Under the pieces are notes generated by a model. It was not told the DNA's origin, did not search any database, and saw only the letters and a list, made by a program, of their open reading frames with translations. Position numbers and translations under genes: made by a program. This document shows positions 9,274 through 17,808 of a stretch of 64,000 nt of DNA, one piece after another; the first letter of the stretch is position 1, and each line of letters opens with the position of its first letter. Origin of the DNA: Sphingomonas tagetis (GTDB lineage Bacteria > Pseudomonadota > Alphaproteobacteria > Sphingomonadales > Sphingomonadaceae); NCBI RefSeq assembly GCF_024211275.1, contig NZ_JAMLDX010000004.1, positions 264,787 to 328,786 on the forward strand, given 5' to 3'.

Positions 9274-9984
9274 GTGATCGACGAAACGACCAGCAAGCAT
9301 TCGTTGAGCGTCAGCGATGCCGTGGATCGACGCCAATCCACGCGCGGATACCTGGATCGCGAGGTGCCGATCGACGTGCTGCGCGACATCCTCGCGCGCG
9401 CCCTGCGCAGCCCCTCGGGCGGAAACCTTCAGCCCTGGCACGTCTATGCGCTGGCGGGCCAGCCTTTGGCGGATCTCGTCGACGACGTGATGGCGAAGCT
9501 GCCCACGGCCGGCTTTGGCGGCGATGGTGATTTCGAATATGCCGTCTATCCGGCCAGCCTCGGCGATCCCTATCTCAATCGCCGCTTCCGCGCCGGTGAA
9601 GACTTGTACAAGGCACTGTCGATCCCGCGCGAGGACAAGGCGCGTCGCAGGCAGCAGTTCGTGGAGAACTTCCGCTTCTTCGGCGCGCGCGTCGGGCTGT
9701 TCTTCTATATCGATCGGAACATGGGAGCGCCTCAATGGTCCGATCTCGGGATGCTGATGCAGACCGTGATGCTGCTTGCGACGGAACGGGGCCTTGCCAC
9801 TTGTGCGCAGGAAGCCTGGTCGATCTGGCACAAGACGGTCCGCGCTCATGTCGGGGCACCGCCGCAGCTGATGCTGTTCAGCGGCATGGCATTGGGTTAC
9901 CCCGACCCCGAGCATCCCACGGCATCGGTCAGGACCGATCGTGCCGCTTTGGACGAAATGGTGTCGTTCCGGGGCTGGGCGTGA
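9274..9984 (+). CDS. Nitroreductase-family FMN oxidoreductase
   Basis: This 236-residue protein opens with the nitroreductase signature A-V-D-R-R-Q-S-T-R-G-Y and then R-S-P-S-G-G-N-L-Q-P-W, which contribute to FMN binding. The C-terminal part has the usual A-L-G-Y-P-D region. The GTG at 9274-9276 was chosen because AAGGGAGA lies about 6 bases upstream and it starts just after the hydratase stop; an in-frame start at 9199 would overlap the hydratase by 74 bases. Such enzymes reduce nitro groups, quinones or enones, or oxidise flavin-linked intermediates. Its place in an acyl-CoA cluster suggests an enone or enoate reductase-like task, but that is inference. Confidence 0.88.
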   Translation: MIDETTSKHSLSVSDAVDRRQSTRGYLDREVPIDVLRDILARALRSPSGGNLQPWHVYALAGQPLADLVDDVMAKLPTAGFGGDGDFEYAVYPASLGDPYLNRRFRAGEDLYKALSIPREDKARRRQQFVENFRFFGARVGLFFYIDRNMGAPQWSDLGMLMQTVMLLATERGLATCAQEAWSIWHKTVRAHVGAPPQLMLFSGMALGYPDPEHPTASVRTDRAALDEMVSFRGWA

Positions 9985-10015
9985 CAGGCAAGGCGCTCGG
10001 TATCGCAAGCCTGCT

Positions 10016-10699
10016 TCAGCGGTGGGCAGAAGCACCGTTATAGACGATCTCCGTGTCGGTGACGCTGCCGTCGTGGAGCTTCACGAACTCGGCTGCGATG
10101 ATGTCGGGATCGAAGTCGGTGCCCCGGCCCGTCGGACCGTTGACCGTGAGCAGGCCGACCTTGACGCCGGTTCCCGCGAGGTCCTCCGCCAGCGTCAGTG
10201 CGATCGATCGCATGGCGGATTTGCCTGCGCTAAGCGTGCCGAAGACCTGACCCATTGGCGTCAGCGCCATGCCGTTGCCGGTAAAGAGCAGCGACCCGGT
10301 GCCAGCGGCGATGAGAGCGGGCGCCATGCGGTAGACCAGATGCTGCGCCGCGGCGGCATTCACCAGGAGGTTCGGGGTAAATCCAGCGGGATCGACCTGG
10401 TGGGTCGGGCCGACCGGCTGGGAGGTGAAGGCGTTGAACAACACCACGCTCGGATCGCCGCCCGCCCACGCGCGGATATCGGCGACCGCGGCGTCGATCG
10501 ACGCGCCGTCGGCACCATCGGCCAGGAACCCCTTCGCCGTCGCGCCGCTTGCTTCGAGATCGGCGACGAGACGCGCGAGCTTCGATCCGGTCCGCGCGAC
10601 CAGCGCGAGCTTATACCTGAGCGCCGCGAATTCGCGGGCCGCCGCGATGCCGATGCCGGGACCGGCACCGAAGATGACGGCCGTCTTGCTGAGCGCCAT
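10016..10699 (-). CDS. Atypical SDR-fold protein lacking the catalytic Tyr
   Basis: This 227-residue protein has an SDR-type N terminus (A-V-I-F-G-A-G-P-G-I-G) and the overall Rossmann length. The active site departs from the family. The Y-x-x-x-K motif reads L-S-A-G-K, so Tyr is replaced by Leu, and the catalytic Ser strand reads L-L-F-T-G-N-G. The Lys is kept. It may bind a dinucleotide without classic dehydrogenase chemistry, or use another proton donor. GGGGAATAATC precedes the ATG. It is convergent with the nitroreductase gene. On its other side a strong hairpin separates it from the aldehyde dehydrogenase gene, so it is probably transcribed alone. Confidence 0.8.
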   Translation of the reverse strand: MALSKTAVIFGAGPGIGIAAAREFAALRYKLALVARTGSKLARLVADLEASGATAKGFLADGADGASIDAAVADIRAWAGGDPSVVLFNAFTSQPVGPTHQVDPAGFTPNLLVNAAAAQHLVYRMAPALIAAGTGSLLFTGNGMALTPMGQVFGTLSAGKSAMRSIALTLAEDLAGTGVKVGLLTVNGPTGRGTDFDPDIIAAEFVKLHDGSVTDTEIVYNGASAHR

Positions 10700-10760
10700 G
10701 ATTATTCCCCATGATAGTGAGACGTGCCGCCCTGCAAATGATGCGATGGGCGGCGAAACG

Positions 10761-10795
10761 CATCCCCTGCCGGCGATTGCCGCCGGCAGGGGATG
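10761..10795 (-). terminator. Hairpin terminator after the aldehyde dehydrogenase gene
   Basis: A perfect 15-base-pair stem (arms 10761-10775 and 10781-10795, sequence CATCCCCTGCCGGCG and its complement) with a 5-base loop lies 21 bases past the stop of the minus-strand aldehyde dehydrogenase gene. The minus-strand RNA continues into CGTTTCGCC, a weak U tract. It is most likely a rho-independent terminator that also insulates the downstream SDR gene. Confidence 0.75.
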
Positions 10796-10816
10796 AAGTT
10801 CATACTTGGCCCGGCG

Positions 10817-12163
10817 TCAGGACGCGGCTTTCTTGGCGAATGCGACCGCGCGCGCGTGCGACAATTCGCGGAAGCCGAAGATGCCGTGATAGGCGCCCAT
10901 GCCGCTGTCGCCGACACCGCCGAACGGCAGCGACTGTTCCAGGAAATGGTCGGCCCAGCCGTTCACCGTCGTGCCGCCCGCCGTGGTATTCTCGACAATG
11001 CGGGTCACGAACGCGTCGTCGTCCGAGTAGATGTAGAGCGAAAGCGGCTTCGTCCGCGCCCGGATGAACGCGATTGCTTCGTCCGGATCGTCATAGCCGA
11101 CGACCGGCAGGACCGGGCCGAAGATCTCATTCTCCAGAACTGCCGAACCGGCGGGCACATTCACCAGGACCGTGGGTTCGATCAGCAGCTTCTCGCGATC
11201 CGTGCCGCCGCCGAACGCGATCCTGGCACCTCGCTCTACCGCATCCTTGATATACCCTTCGATCCGGTCGAATCCGCGAGCGTTCACGATATGCGTATTG
11301 CGCTCAGGCAGGTATTTTCCATCTGGGTAGAACATGCCCTGGATCGCCGCCTTGAACTTCTCGACGAAGGCGTCGATGCGATCGTTCGGCACGAGCAGAT
11401 AATCCGGGCTGATGCAGACCTGCCCATCGTTGAAATATTTGCCGTACAGCAGCGACGGCATCGCTGCGTCGAGGTCATAGGCATCGTCGATGATCAGCGG
11501 CGATTTGCCGCCCAGCTCGAGCGTGACGGACGCCAGATGCTTTGCGACGGCGGTCATCACGGTGCGGCCGACGGCAGGGCTTCCGGTGAAGAAGATGTGA
11601 TCCACCGGCAGTTCGAGCAGCGCGTTCGACACGGTCGGATCGCCTTCGAACACCGCCACCTCGCGCTCTTCGAAGGTTTCGCGAAGGATCTTGGCGGTCA
11701 GCGCGGACACCGCCGGGGTGACCTCGTTCGGTTTGACGATCGCGGTGTTGCCGGCCGAGATGATCGCCACCAGCGGCTCGAACAGCAAAGTGACCGGAAA
11801 ATTCCAGGCGCCGAACAGCAGGACGACGCCACGCGATTCATAGCGGATATAGGCCGACCCGGCGACGGACAGGTCCTCGACCGTGGTCGGTGCCATCCAT
11901 GCTTCGAGATTGGCGATCGTATGATCGATGTAAAGGAGCACGCCCTCGGTTTCGACATACCCACCGGTCGCCACCGGGCGCCCCAGATCCTGGTTCAGTG
12001 CCTGCGCCAGGTCTTCGCGATGTGCGACAAGCGATGCGCGCAGCCGCTGGAGCCGCACGATCCGCTCCGCAGCGCTCGACTTGCGCAAGTCCCAGCTATG
12101 CGCCTTCTGGGCGGCAAATGCGCGATTGAAGCCTGCGACATCAATCCGTTCCGATTGTTCCAT
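10817..12163 (-). CDS. Aldehyde dehydrogenase, class 3 / coniferyl aldehyde dehydrogenase-like
   Basis: This 448-residue NAD(P)-dependent aldehyde dehydrogenase shows V-L-L-F-G-A-W-N-F-P-V, the glycine motif F-F-T-G-S-P-A-V-G, the general-base segment L-E-L-G-G-K-S-P, and the catalytic Cys250 in N-D-G-Q-V-C. The shortness of the protein and the order of motifs match the class 3 group that includes coniferyl aldehyde dehydrogenase. It oxidises an aldehyde to the acid. The ATG at 12161-12163 follows GACGGGAATTTGAA; a longer in-frame N terminus to 12277 is Arg-rich and unlikely. It is divergent from the quinone reductase gene and may serve the upstream catabolic cluster. Confidence 0.9.
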   Translation of the reverse strand: MEQSERIDVAGFNRAFAAQKAHSWDLRKSSAAERIVRLQRLRASLVAHREDLAQALNQDLGRPVATGGYVETEGVLLYIDHTIANLEAWMAPTTVEDLSVAGSAYIRYESRGVVLLFGAWNFPVTLLFEPLVAIISAGNTAIVKPNEVTPAVSALTAKILRETFEEREVAVFEGDPTVSNALLELPVDHIFFTGSPAVGRTVMTAVAKHLASVTLELGGKSPLIIDDAYDLDAAMPSLLYGKYFNDGQVCISPDYLLVPNDRIDAFVEKFKAAIQGMFYPDGKYLPERNTHIVNARGFDRIEGYIKDAVERGARIAFGGGTDREKLLIEPTVLVNVPAGSAVLENEIFGPVLPVVGYDDPDEAIAFIRARTKPLSLYIYSDDDAFVTRIVENTTAGGTTVNGWADHFLEQSLPFGGVGDSGMGAYHGIFGFRELSHARAVAFAKKAAS

Positions 12164-12400
12164 TTCAAATTCCCGTCTCTCATTTGGCGTTGATGAGTCT
12201 GCCCGCTGGATCCGGCTGAACCGGAACCGCAGCGGACCGCGGCGGGAGTTAGGTATAGATCGGAAACCTGGCGTCAATCAGGCACCAAAAATCCATCTGG
12301 TAGGGTTCAGTATACTTGCGCCATTCTGAAGTGTTCTCCCTCATCCGTCAGAGTATTCCGACACAGAATATCTCTCAAAAAGTTCTCCATCCGATAATTC

Positions 12401-12420
12401 AGGTATATCGAAGTATACCT
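12401..12420. promoter_or_regulatory. Inverted-repeat operator, probably for the HxlR regulator
   Basis: A perfect inverted repeat, AGGTATA-N6-TATACCT, lies 114 bases before the quinone reductase ATG. A related 8-base palindrome AGTATACT occurs at 12309-12316 in the same divergent gap. A half-like GGTATA is found at 13164-13169 just before the HxlR gene. The placement suggests an HxlR-type repressor site controlling the reductase, and possibly the divergent aldehyde dehydrogenase. Confidence 0.55.
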
Positions 12421-12533
12421 GAGCGATTTGCGGTGCCTGATTTACTTATTCCACGTCCGGCATATCTCTGCGCCCATTGCGCGGTCTAGCAAAGGCCATT
12501 CAATTGCAAGCGGCACGACATCCGGAGTATCGA

Positions 12534-13115
12534 ATGAGCAAGATTCTTATCATCAATGGTCACTCGCAGCGTTCCGGATCGCCCGGCAGGCTGAGCGCGA
12601 CCTTTGTGGCGCGGGCGGACGCGTTCTTCGAGGGCAAGGGCTTCGAGATCAACAGGACGCATATCGACGATGACTACAGCGTCGAAGACGAGGTCGAAAA
12701 ACTGAAATGGGCCGATACGGTATTTCTTCAGTTTCCGATCAACTGGCTTGCCACGCCATGGGCGCTCAAGAAATATATCGACGAAGTCTGGATGCTGGGC
12801 CTCCAAGGGCATCTGTCCAACGGCGACGGCCGTGTTCCGGAGGCGCCTACAAGGAATTACGGTCTGGGCGGCAAGCTCGACAGCACCTATATGCTGTCGA
12901 TCACCGGGAATGCGCCGCGAGAGGCGTTCAGCAATCCTGAAGAGAAGTTTTTCGACGGGTTGAGCGAGGACGACCTGTTTCGCTGGCTGCACCTGAACTT
13001 CAAATGGAACGGCCAGACGCAGCTGCCAACGTTCGTTGCCTATGACGTGATGAAGAACCCGCAGATCGAGCGCGACTTTGCGCGTTTCGATGCGCACCTG
13101 CACGAGAACTTCTGA
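12534..13115 (+). CDS. NAD(P)H-dependent quinone oxidoreductase, MdaB-like flavodoxin fold
   Basis: This 193-residue protein has the flavodoxin-like fold of the NQO/MdaB group. A first strand (K-I-L-I-I-N-G-H-S) is followed by a phosphate loop, then F-P-I-N-W-L-A-T-P-W-A-L-K-K-Y-I-D, typical of modulator of drug activity B. It should carry out two-electron reduction of quinones with FAD or FMN, avoiding semiquinone radicals. The ATG at 12534 is preceded by CGGAGTATCGA. An HxlR-family regulator follows 98 bases downstream, the common arrangement for quinone- or aldehyde-responsive reductase genes. Confidence 0.87.
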   Translation: MSKILIINGHSQRSGSPGRLSATFVARADAFFEGKGFEINRTHIDDDYSVEDEVEKLKWADTVFLQFPINWLATPWALKKYIDEVWMLGLQGHLSNGDGRVPEAPTRNYGLGGKLDSTYMLSITGNAPREAFSNPEEKFFDGLSEDDLFRWLHLNFKWNGQTQLPTFVAYDVMKNPQIERDFARFDAHLHENF

Positions 13116-13213
13116 CATATTGGCACCCGCACAGGCGCGCCGAATTGCGTCTGCGCGCGTCGTGGTATATGTTGGCAACCAGGTAGCGATCCGGGTGGCG
13201 CCGTCGCCCTGGG

Positions 13214-13639
13214 ATGTCGGAGGATAGCGCTGTGGTCGAAATCGAACCCCAATGTTTCTCGTCGAAATGCCCTAGCCGGGCGCTGTTCGACCAGATCGCC
13301 GATAAGTGGTCGATGATGGTGATCACCGTGCTGGACGATGGTCCGCTTCGCTTCAACGCGATCCGCCGTCGCCTGGAGGGGGTGACGCAGAAGGCGCTGA
13401 CGCAGTGCCTGCGCCGACTCGAGCGAAACGGACTCGTCTCTCGGGAAATCATCTCGTTATCGCCGGTGGCGGTGCAATATCAGATCACGCCGCTTGGCCG
13501 CACGCTGCAGCAACCGCTTCGTCAGTTGCACGAGTGGACGATCAGCGCATTGCCCGAGGTCGATGCCGCCCGGCAGGATTTCGATCGCCACAAGGACGGG
13601 GGCGCCCTCGATACCGCCCTGCTGCGGCAGGCTGCGTAG
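13214..13639 (+). CDS. HxlR-family winged-helix transcriptional regulator
   Basis: This 141-residue protein has the compact HxlR winged helix. It shows I-A-D-K-W-S-M-M-V-I, then L-D-D-G-P-L-R-F-N-A-I-R-R-R-L-E-G-V-T-Q-K-A-L-T as the recognition region, and a wing ending Y-Q-I-T-P-L-G-R. Two cysteines near the N terminus (C-F-S-S-K-C) resemble the redox- or electrophile-sensing Cys of the quinone sensors YodB and QorR. It probably represses the quinone reductase gene next to it through the inverted repeat at 12401-12420. Sensing by Cys is inferred from position only. Confidence 0.87.
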   Translation: MSEDSAVVEIEPQCFSSKCPSRALFDQIADKWSMMVITVLDDGPLRFNAIRRRLEGVTQKALTQCLRRLERNGLVSREIISLSPVAVQYQITPLGRTLQQPLRQLHEWTISALPEVDAARQDFDRHKDGGALDTALLRQAA

Positions 13640-13734
13640 CGGCCTCCGCGGGATCTGGACCGTGAGTTGCCAGCCCCCGCAGCGCAGCGCGTCGCACCGA
13701 AACGATCGTAGAACCTACGCTCGAATGATCAACG

Positions 13735-14190
13735 TTACTTGTCCGGCAATTTCGGCAAAGCATCGACGGCGAGTTGCCTGAGCGTCTGCTCCAGCCTGGC
13801 TGCGATGTCCGTGCCCAGCGCGGTCCGGAGTTCCTGATCGAAGCGGTCCGCCTCCGCGGAAAGCGACACGAACAGTGACCGGCCGGCATCGGTGAGCTGC
13901 AGCAGTTCTGTTCGGCGATCGACCGTCGATGGGACGCGGAGCACCAGGCCTTCCGCTTCAAGCGCCGCGACCGCGCGGCTGACCTTGGTCTTTTCGGTAT
14001 GCGACGATCGCGAAATCGCAGCGGCCGTCATGTCGCCCAACGTGCCGAGGTGTGAGATGACCCGCCACCTGGTCCGCGTCAGGCCGTAGGTATCCCGATA
14101 CACCTGCTCGAATTTGCTGCCCGTCCGCTCCGCTGCCTGGTTCAGCAGATAGGGCAGGAAATGGTCGAGCCGAAACGCGCGTTGGGTCAT
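13735..14190 (-). CDS. MarR-family regulator, probable regulator of hmgA
   Basis: This 151-residue protein has a MarR winged helix: T-R-W-R-V-I-S-H-L-G-T-L-G-D-M-T, then S-R-A-V-A-A-L-E-A-E-G-L-V, and a wing with D-R-R-T-E-L-L-Q-L-T-D-A-G. The ATG at 14188-14190 is preferred, because an upstream in-frame start would cover the operator region. The gene is divergent from homogentisate dioxygenase, with a 74-base gap packed with dyads. By analogy with HmgR-type regulators of homogentisate genes it probably represses hmgA until homogentisate binds. The family of the analogous regulator differs between bacteria, so the ligand is an inference from context. Confidence 0.85.
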   Translation of the reverse strand: MTQRAFRLDHFLPYLLNQAAERTGSKFEQVYRDTYGLTRTRWRVISHLGTLGDMTAAAISRSSHTEKTKVSRAVAALEAEGLVLRVPSTVDRRTELLQLTDAGRSLFVSLSAEADRFDQELRTALGTDIAARLEQTLRQLAVDALPKLPDK

Positions 14191-14194
14191 GCGG

Positions 14195-14255
14195 GTGCAT
14201 ATTGCACATCGATGCATATGCATCTATTCGAGAATTGAAATGTTGCATATGCAAC
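14195..14255. promoter_or_regulatory. Three dyads between marR and hmgA
   Basis: Two perfect 14-base palindromes share the core TGCATATGCA: GATGCATATGCATC at 14211-14224 and GTTGCATATGCAAC at 14242-14255. A third, imperfect dyad GTGCATATTGCAC is at 14195-14207. Centre distances are about 16 and 31 bases, roughly 1.5 and 3 helical turns. They fill the divergent gap, and the last lies 9 bases before the hmgA start. They are very likely the operators of the MarR protein. Confidence 0.75.
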
Positions 14256-14264
14256 GGATAACCG

Positions 14265-15599
14265 ATGGAGCAGGGCGTGACCGATCAGGCGGATCAGCTG
14301 AAATACATGTCGGGCTTCGGCAACGACTTCGAGACCGAGGCGCTGCCCGGCGCGCTGCCGCAGGGTCAGAATTCGCCGCAGCGCTGCCCCTATGGCCTCT
14401 ATGCCGAGCAGCTGTCCGGCACCGCCTTCACCGCGCCGCGCGGGCGCAACGAGCGCAGCTGGTGCTACCGCATCCGGCCGAGCGTGCGCCATGTCGGGCG
14501 GTTCGAGCCGATCGACGTGCCGCATTGGAAGTCGGCGCCGCACGTCATCCCGGGCGTCACGAGCCTTGGTCAATATCGCTGGAACCCCGTGCCGCATGGG
14601 GAGGGGGAGACCGACTGGATCAGCGGCATGCGCACCGTCACCACGGCGGGCGATGTCAACACGCAAAACGGCATGGCGAGCCACATCTATCTCGTCACGC
14701 AATCGATGGTGGACAGCTATTTCTACTCGGCCGACGGCGAACTGCTGGTCGTGCCGCAGGAAGGCGCCTTGCGCTTCTGCACCGAACTCGGCGTGCTCGA
14801 GGTCGGCCCGGGTGAGATCGCCATGCTACCGCGTGGCCTGGTCTACCGCGTCGAGGTGGTCGACGGGCCGTGCCGCGGTTTCGTCTGCGAGAATTACGGG
14901 CAGCAGTTCGATTTGCCCGATCGCGGTCCGATCGGCGCCAATTGCCTGGCCAATCCGCGTGATTTCAAGACGCCGGTCGCCGCGTTCGAGGATCACGATG
15001 CTTTGTCCACCGTCACGCTCAAATGGTGCGGACAGTTCCACCGCAGCAGCATCCCGCACAGCCCGCTCGACGTGGTCGCGTGGCACGGCAATTACGCGCC
15101 TTACAAATACGACCTTTCGACGTTCAGTCCGGTCGGTGCTATCCTGTTCGACCATCCCGACCCATCGATCTTCACGGTACTGACGGCGCGGTCGGAAGTC
15201 GCAGGGACGGCGAACATCGACCTTGTGCTGTTTCGCGAACGCTGGCTCGTCGCCGAGCACAGCTTTCGTCCGCCCTGGTATCACAAGAACGTCATGTCCG
15301 AGCTGATGGGCAACATCTATGGCGAATACGACGCCAAGCCCGATGGCTTCGCGCCAGGCGCGATGAGCCTGCACAATTGCATGCTGCCGCATGGACCAGA
15401 CCAGGGCGCGTTCGAAAAGGCGACCACCGGAGAACTGAAGCCGCACAAGCTCGCCAACACGATGAGTTTCATGTTCGAAACGCGCTTTCCTCAACATCTG
15501 ACGGAATGGGCCGCGGACGAAGCACCGATGCAGGCAGACTATGCGGATTGCTGGAACGGCCTCGATAAGAAATTCGACGGCACGATCAGGCCCGCCTGA
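14265..15599 (+). CDS. hmgA: Homogentisate 1,2-dioxygenase
   Basis: This 444-residue protein matches homogentisate dioxygenase along its length. It starts [15 protein letters not shown] and carries G-Q-N-S-P-Q and [10 protein letters not shown]. The iron-binding C-terminal region shows W-Y-H-K-N-V-M-S-E and later C-M-L-P-H-G-P-D. It opens the aromatic ring of homogentisate to maleylacetoacetate in tyrosine and phenylalanine catabolism. The downstream isomerase and fumarylacetoacetase genes are not in the next 2 kb, so the pathway is split or the neighbours were lost at the scar that follows. The ATG at 14265 is used; a GTG at 14277 is an alternative. Confidence 0.97.
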   Translation: MEQGVTDQADQLKYMSGFGNDFETEALPGALPQGQNSPQRCPYGLYAEQLSGTAFTAPRGRNERSWCYRIRPSVRHVGRFEPIDVPHWKSAPHVIPGVTSLGQYRWNPVPHGEGETDWISGMRTVTTAGDVNTQNGMASHIYLVTQSMVDSYFYSADGELLVVPQEGALRFCTELGVLEVGPGEIAMLPRGLVYRVEVVDGPCRGFVCENYGQQFDLPDRGPIGANCLANPRDFKTPVAAFEDHDALSTVTLKWCGQFHRSSIPHSPLDVVAWHGNYAPYKYDLSTFSPVGAILFDHPDPSIFTVLTARSEVAGTANIDLVLFRERWLVAEHSFRPPWYHKNVMSELMGNIYGEYDAKPDGFAPGAMSLHNCMLPHGPDQGAFEKATTGELKPHKLANTMSFMFETRFPQHLTEWAADEAPMQADYADCWNGLDKKFDGTIRPA

Positions 15600-15758
15600 C
15601 CCTTCAGCTCAGAAATCACGAGATGGCATCGGCGCTGGTGAAGCGGGCGCCAATTTCTGTAAAGATCGCGATGGTTCTCGATCTTGCGGAGCCTCGGCCA
15701 AACTGCGTCGCTCAGCCCGGTCCCCCATCTTACCGCGCTTTGCTAGGGAGGCAAAATC

Positions 15759-16268
15759 ATGTCGAGCAGACATTCAGTCGAGATTGGCGACTTTCAGCGT
15801 ACCGTTTGCGCTGCGCCTCACGCGGTTTACGCGATGTTCTCCCGTGCCGAATATCTCGAGCAGTGGTTCATTCCGCCATCGACACAGCTGATCAAGTCGG
15901 TTCTCGATTTCAAGGTAGGTGGAACGTATCAATATGGAATGGCGTCAGTCGGGCGACCCGAGGTTTGGGGGAGGCTCGATTTTGTTGCCATTGCGGAGCC
16001 AAATTCGGTTATTTTTGTGCAAAGCGTAACGGATTGCAGCGGGCGTATCATCCCCCCTTTGGCAGGATCGGAGTGGCTCCTCAGGATGAAGAGCGACTTT
16101 TCAATACGGAGCTGCAGTGCAGGAGCTGTATTAACCCAAGAAGTATCGGTCGTCGAGTCGCGCGGTCAGGAGCAGGATTTTGTCAAGTTTATGTGGAAGG
16201 AATTGTCTGTCGAGTATGAGGCGGCCTTAGGCAGATTGGCGCATATCTTCGTAGACCGCCGAAGCTGA
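15759..16268 (+). CDS. SRPBCC / AHSA1-like ligand-binding protein
   Basis: This 169-residue protein has the START/Bet v1-like pattern of the AHSA1 group: an N-terminal strand, A-P-H-A-V-Y-A-M-F-S, Y-L-E-Q-W-F-I-P-P, and F-K-V-G-G-T-Y-Q-Y-G-M. Such proteins bind hydrophobic ligands or act with ArsR-type regulators, but no partner is adjacent. GGGAGGCAAAATC precedes the ATG. Codon use is less GC-rich than in neighbouring genes (tttgttgcc, ttatttttg), which suggests recent acquisition. It lies at the edge of a long stretch without clear genes. Function is unknown. Confidence 0.7.
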   Translation: MSSRHSVEIGDFQRTVCAAPHAVYAMFSRAEYLEQWFIPPSTQLIKSVLDFKVGGTYQYGMASVGRPEVWGRLDFVAIAEPNSVIFVQSVTDCSGRIIPPLAGSEWLLRMKSDFSIRSCSAGAVLTQEVSVVESRGQEQDFVKFMWKELSVEYEAALGRLAHIFVDRRS

Positions 16269-17363
16269 CTTCGCTTTCGCTTTGTCGTTCTCACAAGCCA
16301 ATTCGCGATAGGTGATTAAATCCCCGGTTGGTCGGCTGGCAGATGCCCATCTGCCAGAGGCTATCTGTGTAGCGCGCCTCGACTGCGACGTAGCGGCCGC
16401 AAGGGCGGATGATCGTGGCCCTCCGGACCCGTCGATACGTCTGGCGCAAGTAGAACGAAGAAGAGATCCCGGCGCAGCCCACGTCGCTCCAAAATGCGCA
16501 CGTCCCTTTGAAGCGTTGTGCTCGAACCATTCTTTCGCGCCGATTCCGGCCTCCTGGGCATTCAACGCTTCAGTGTCCGTTCGGACCCCACGCGACGGAA
16601 GCTTCCGTAGCTCCAACAGTCCGTGGCGGTTCGCAATGCGTCGGAAGCGATGCAGCGCCTGGATGCGACAGTCCGAAGCGACGGGTTCCCCCGGCAGCCG
16701 CCGTGCTTCGAACGGAGCTTGAATTGCAAGCAACCACGATGCTGTTCCGACGTACGGCGATAACACGCCAAGTCATCGAGTGTGTCGTGCACGCACGGCG
16801 GCCGCCCCCGCACGAAGTGACGAGCGCTGTCTATCGAATGCGGTAAGGCATTAAGGATCGCGGTCACGTACCCGACTTGGCGTTTTGAAGCGATAGGCCC
16901 CCGATTACGGAAGCGGCGTATGTTACAATGGTGGAGAAGCTCGAAGTCTTTTGCGTAGCTGAGGGCGATTTTGCACCCCTTTGCGGTCGTTCTGTATGGA
17001 ACTACGAGTTCCTAGCAGCTGCCATTCTTCATTACCTTACGAATCATCACAAATGCGCAGACCTCTAACGCGAGTGCATTGCGGTTCGCTCGAGGTAAAT
17101 CGATTCTATTGGCAAGAGGGATACTTGGTCGTCACGCGGGCCGTTCAATCACTGTCGAGATGATTTTCAGCAAACTAAATGCTTCTGAGTAGCGATCGCT
17201 TGACGCTGCCGTTTACGACAGCCGAAGATAGCTGCGGTCGCTGCGGGTGAAGCAGGAGCAGATCTTAAAACACTGCCACGCGCACTTCGCCACCGACGAT
17301 CCGACGCATGCCATCAATGATGGCGAAAGATTGAGGGAGACCCCAGAAGCCATCTGCCGATCG
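16269..17363. other. About 1.1 kb without a recognisable gene
   Basis: Open frames occur on both strands but none has a convincing ribosome site, domain pattern or GC-rich third positions. Base composition is lower in GC than the surrounding genes, especially 16900-17250. I see no transposase motif or terminal repeat. Together with the truncated fragments that follow, it looks like decayed or recently acquired DNA. Confidence 0.5.
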
Positions 17364-17463
17364 TCAAATCAAACTGCGGATACTCGACTTGACGACCTTG
17401 CCATAGCCAGACTTGGGAAGACTATCCCAGAAGAGAATTTGCCGAGGCAGTTTGTACACGACG
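17364..17463 (-). pseudogene. C-terminal remnant of an acyl-CoA ligase (AMP-binding)
   Basis: Reading the minus strand from about 17463 to the TGA at 17364-17366 gives Y-K-L-P-R-Q-I-L-F-W-D-S-L-P-K and then S-G-Y-G-K-V-V-K-S-S-I-R. This is the conserved tail of AMP-dependent acyl-CoA ligases, with the A10 motif (P-K-S-G-Y-G-K) and its catalytic Lys. Everything upstream of this tail is missing. It abuts, in opposite orientation, the cytochrome fragment starting at about 17464. It is a truncated leftover and cannot be functional. Confidence 0.75.
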
Positions 17464-17808
17464 CCCGGCGTGATGGACATCGGTCTCAGCAACAAGCCGG
17501 TGTCGCCAGATCAGCCCTGGCTGCCGATATTCAAAGTGACCTGCCGCAAGGACGCCGAGCCGCATCCCTATATCGGGCGCGTCATTTACACGCACGACCC
17601 CGGCCGCGCGCTGATCACCGGCAAGTGCGAGGACGTCGGCTCGCTGGTGATGCAACAGTTGCGCGGCGTGGCGGGCCGGGCGCCTTATTTCGCGAACGGC
17701 GCTGCCAGGGATTTACGCGAGCTCGTCGATTTCTATGACGTGCGGTTCAGCATGAAGCTGACCGAACGCGACAAGATCGACCTCATCAATTTCCTCAAGG
17801 TGATTTGA
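17464..17808 (+). pseudogene. C-terminal remnant of a cytochrome c peroxidase-like di-haem protein
   Basis: The open frame ends with A-P-Y-F-A-N-G-A-A-R-D-L-R-E-L-V-D-F-Y and a last segment with K-L-T-E-R-D-K-I-D-L-I-N-F-L-K. This is the classic end of the cytochrome c peroxidase/MauG family. No C-x-x-C-H haem motif remains, so the N-terminal haem domains are lost. The homologous part seems to begin at T-P-G-V-M-D-I-G-L near 17464, exactly where the ligase remnant stops. A short protein from the ATG at 17472 is possible but would lack cofactors. Confidence 0.7.

Noticed and set aside
16227..16867. Possible degraded transposase in the gene-free region
   Set aside because: No catalytic triad, conserved transposase motif or terminal inverted repeats could be identified in any frame.
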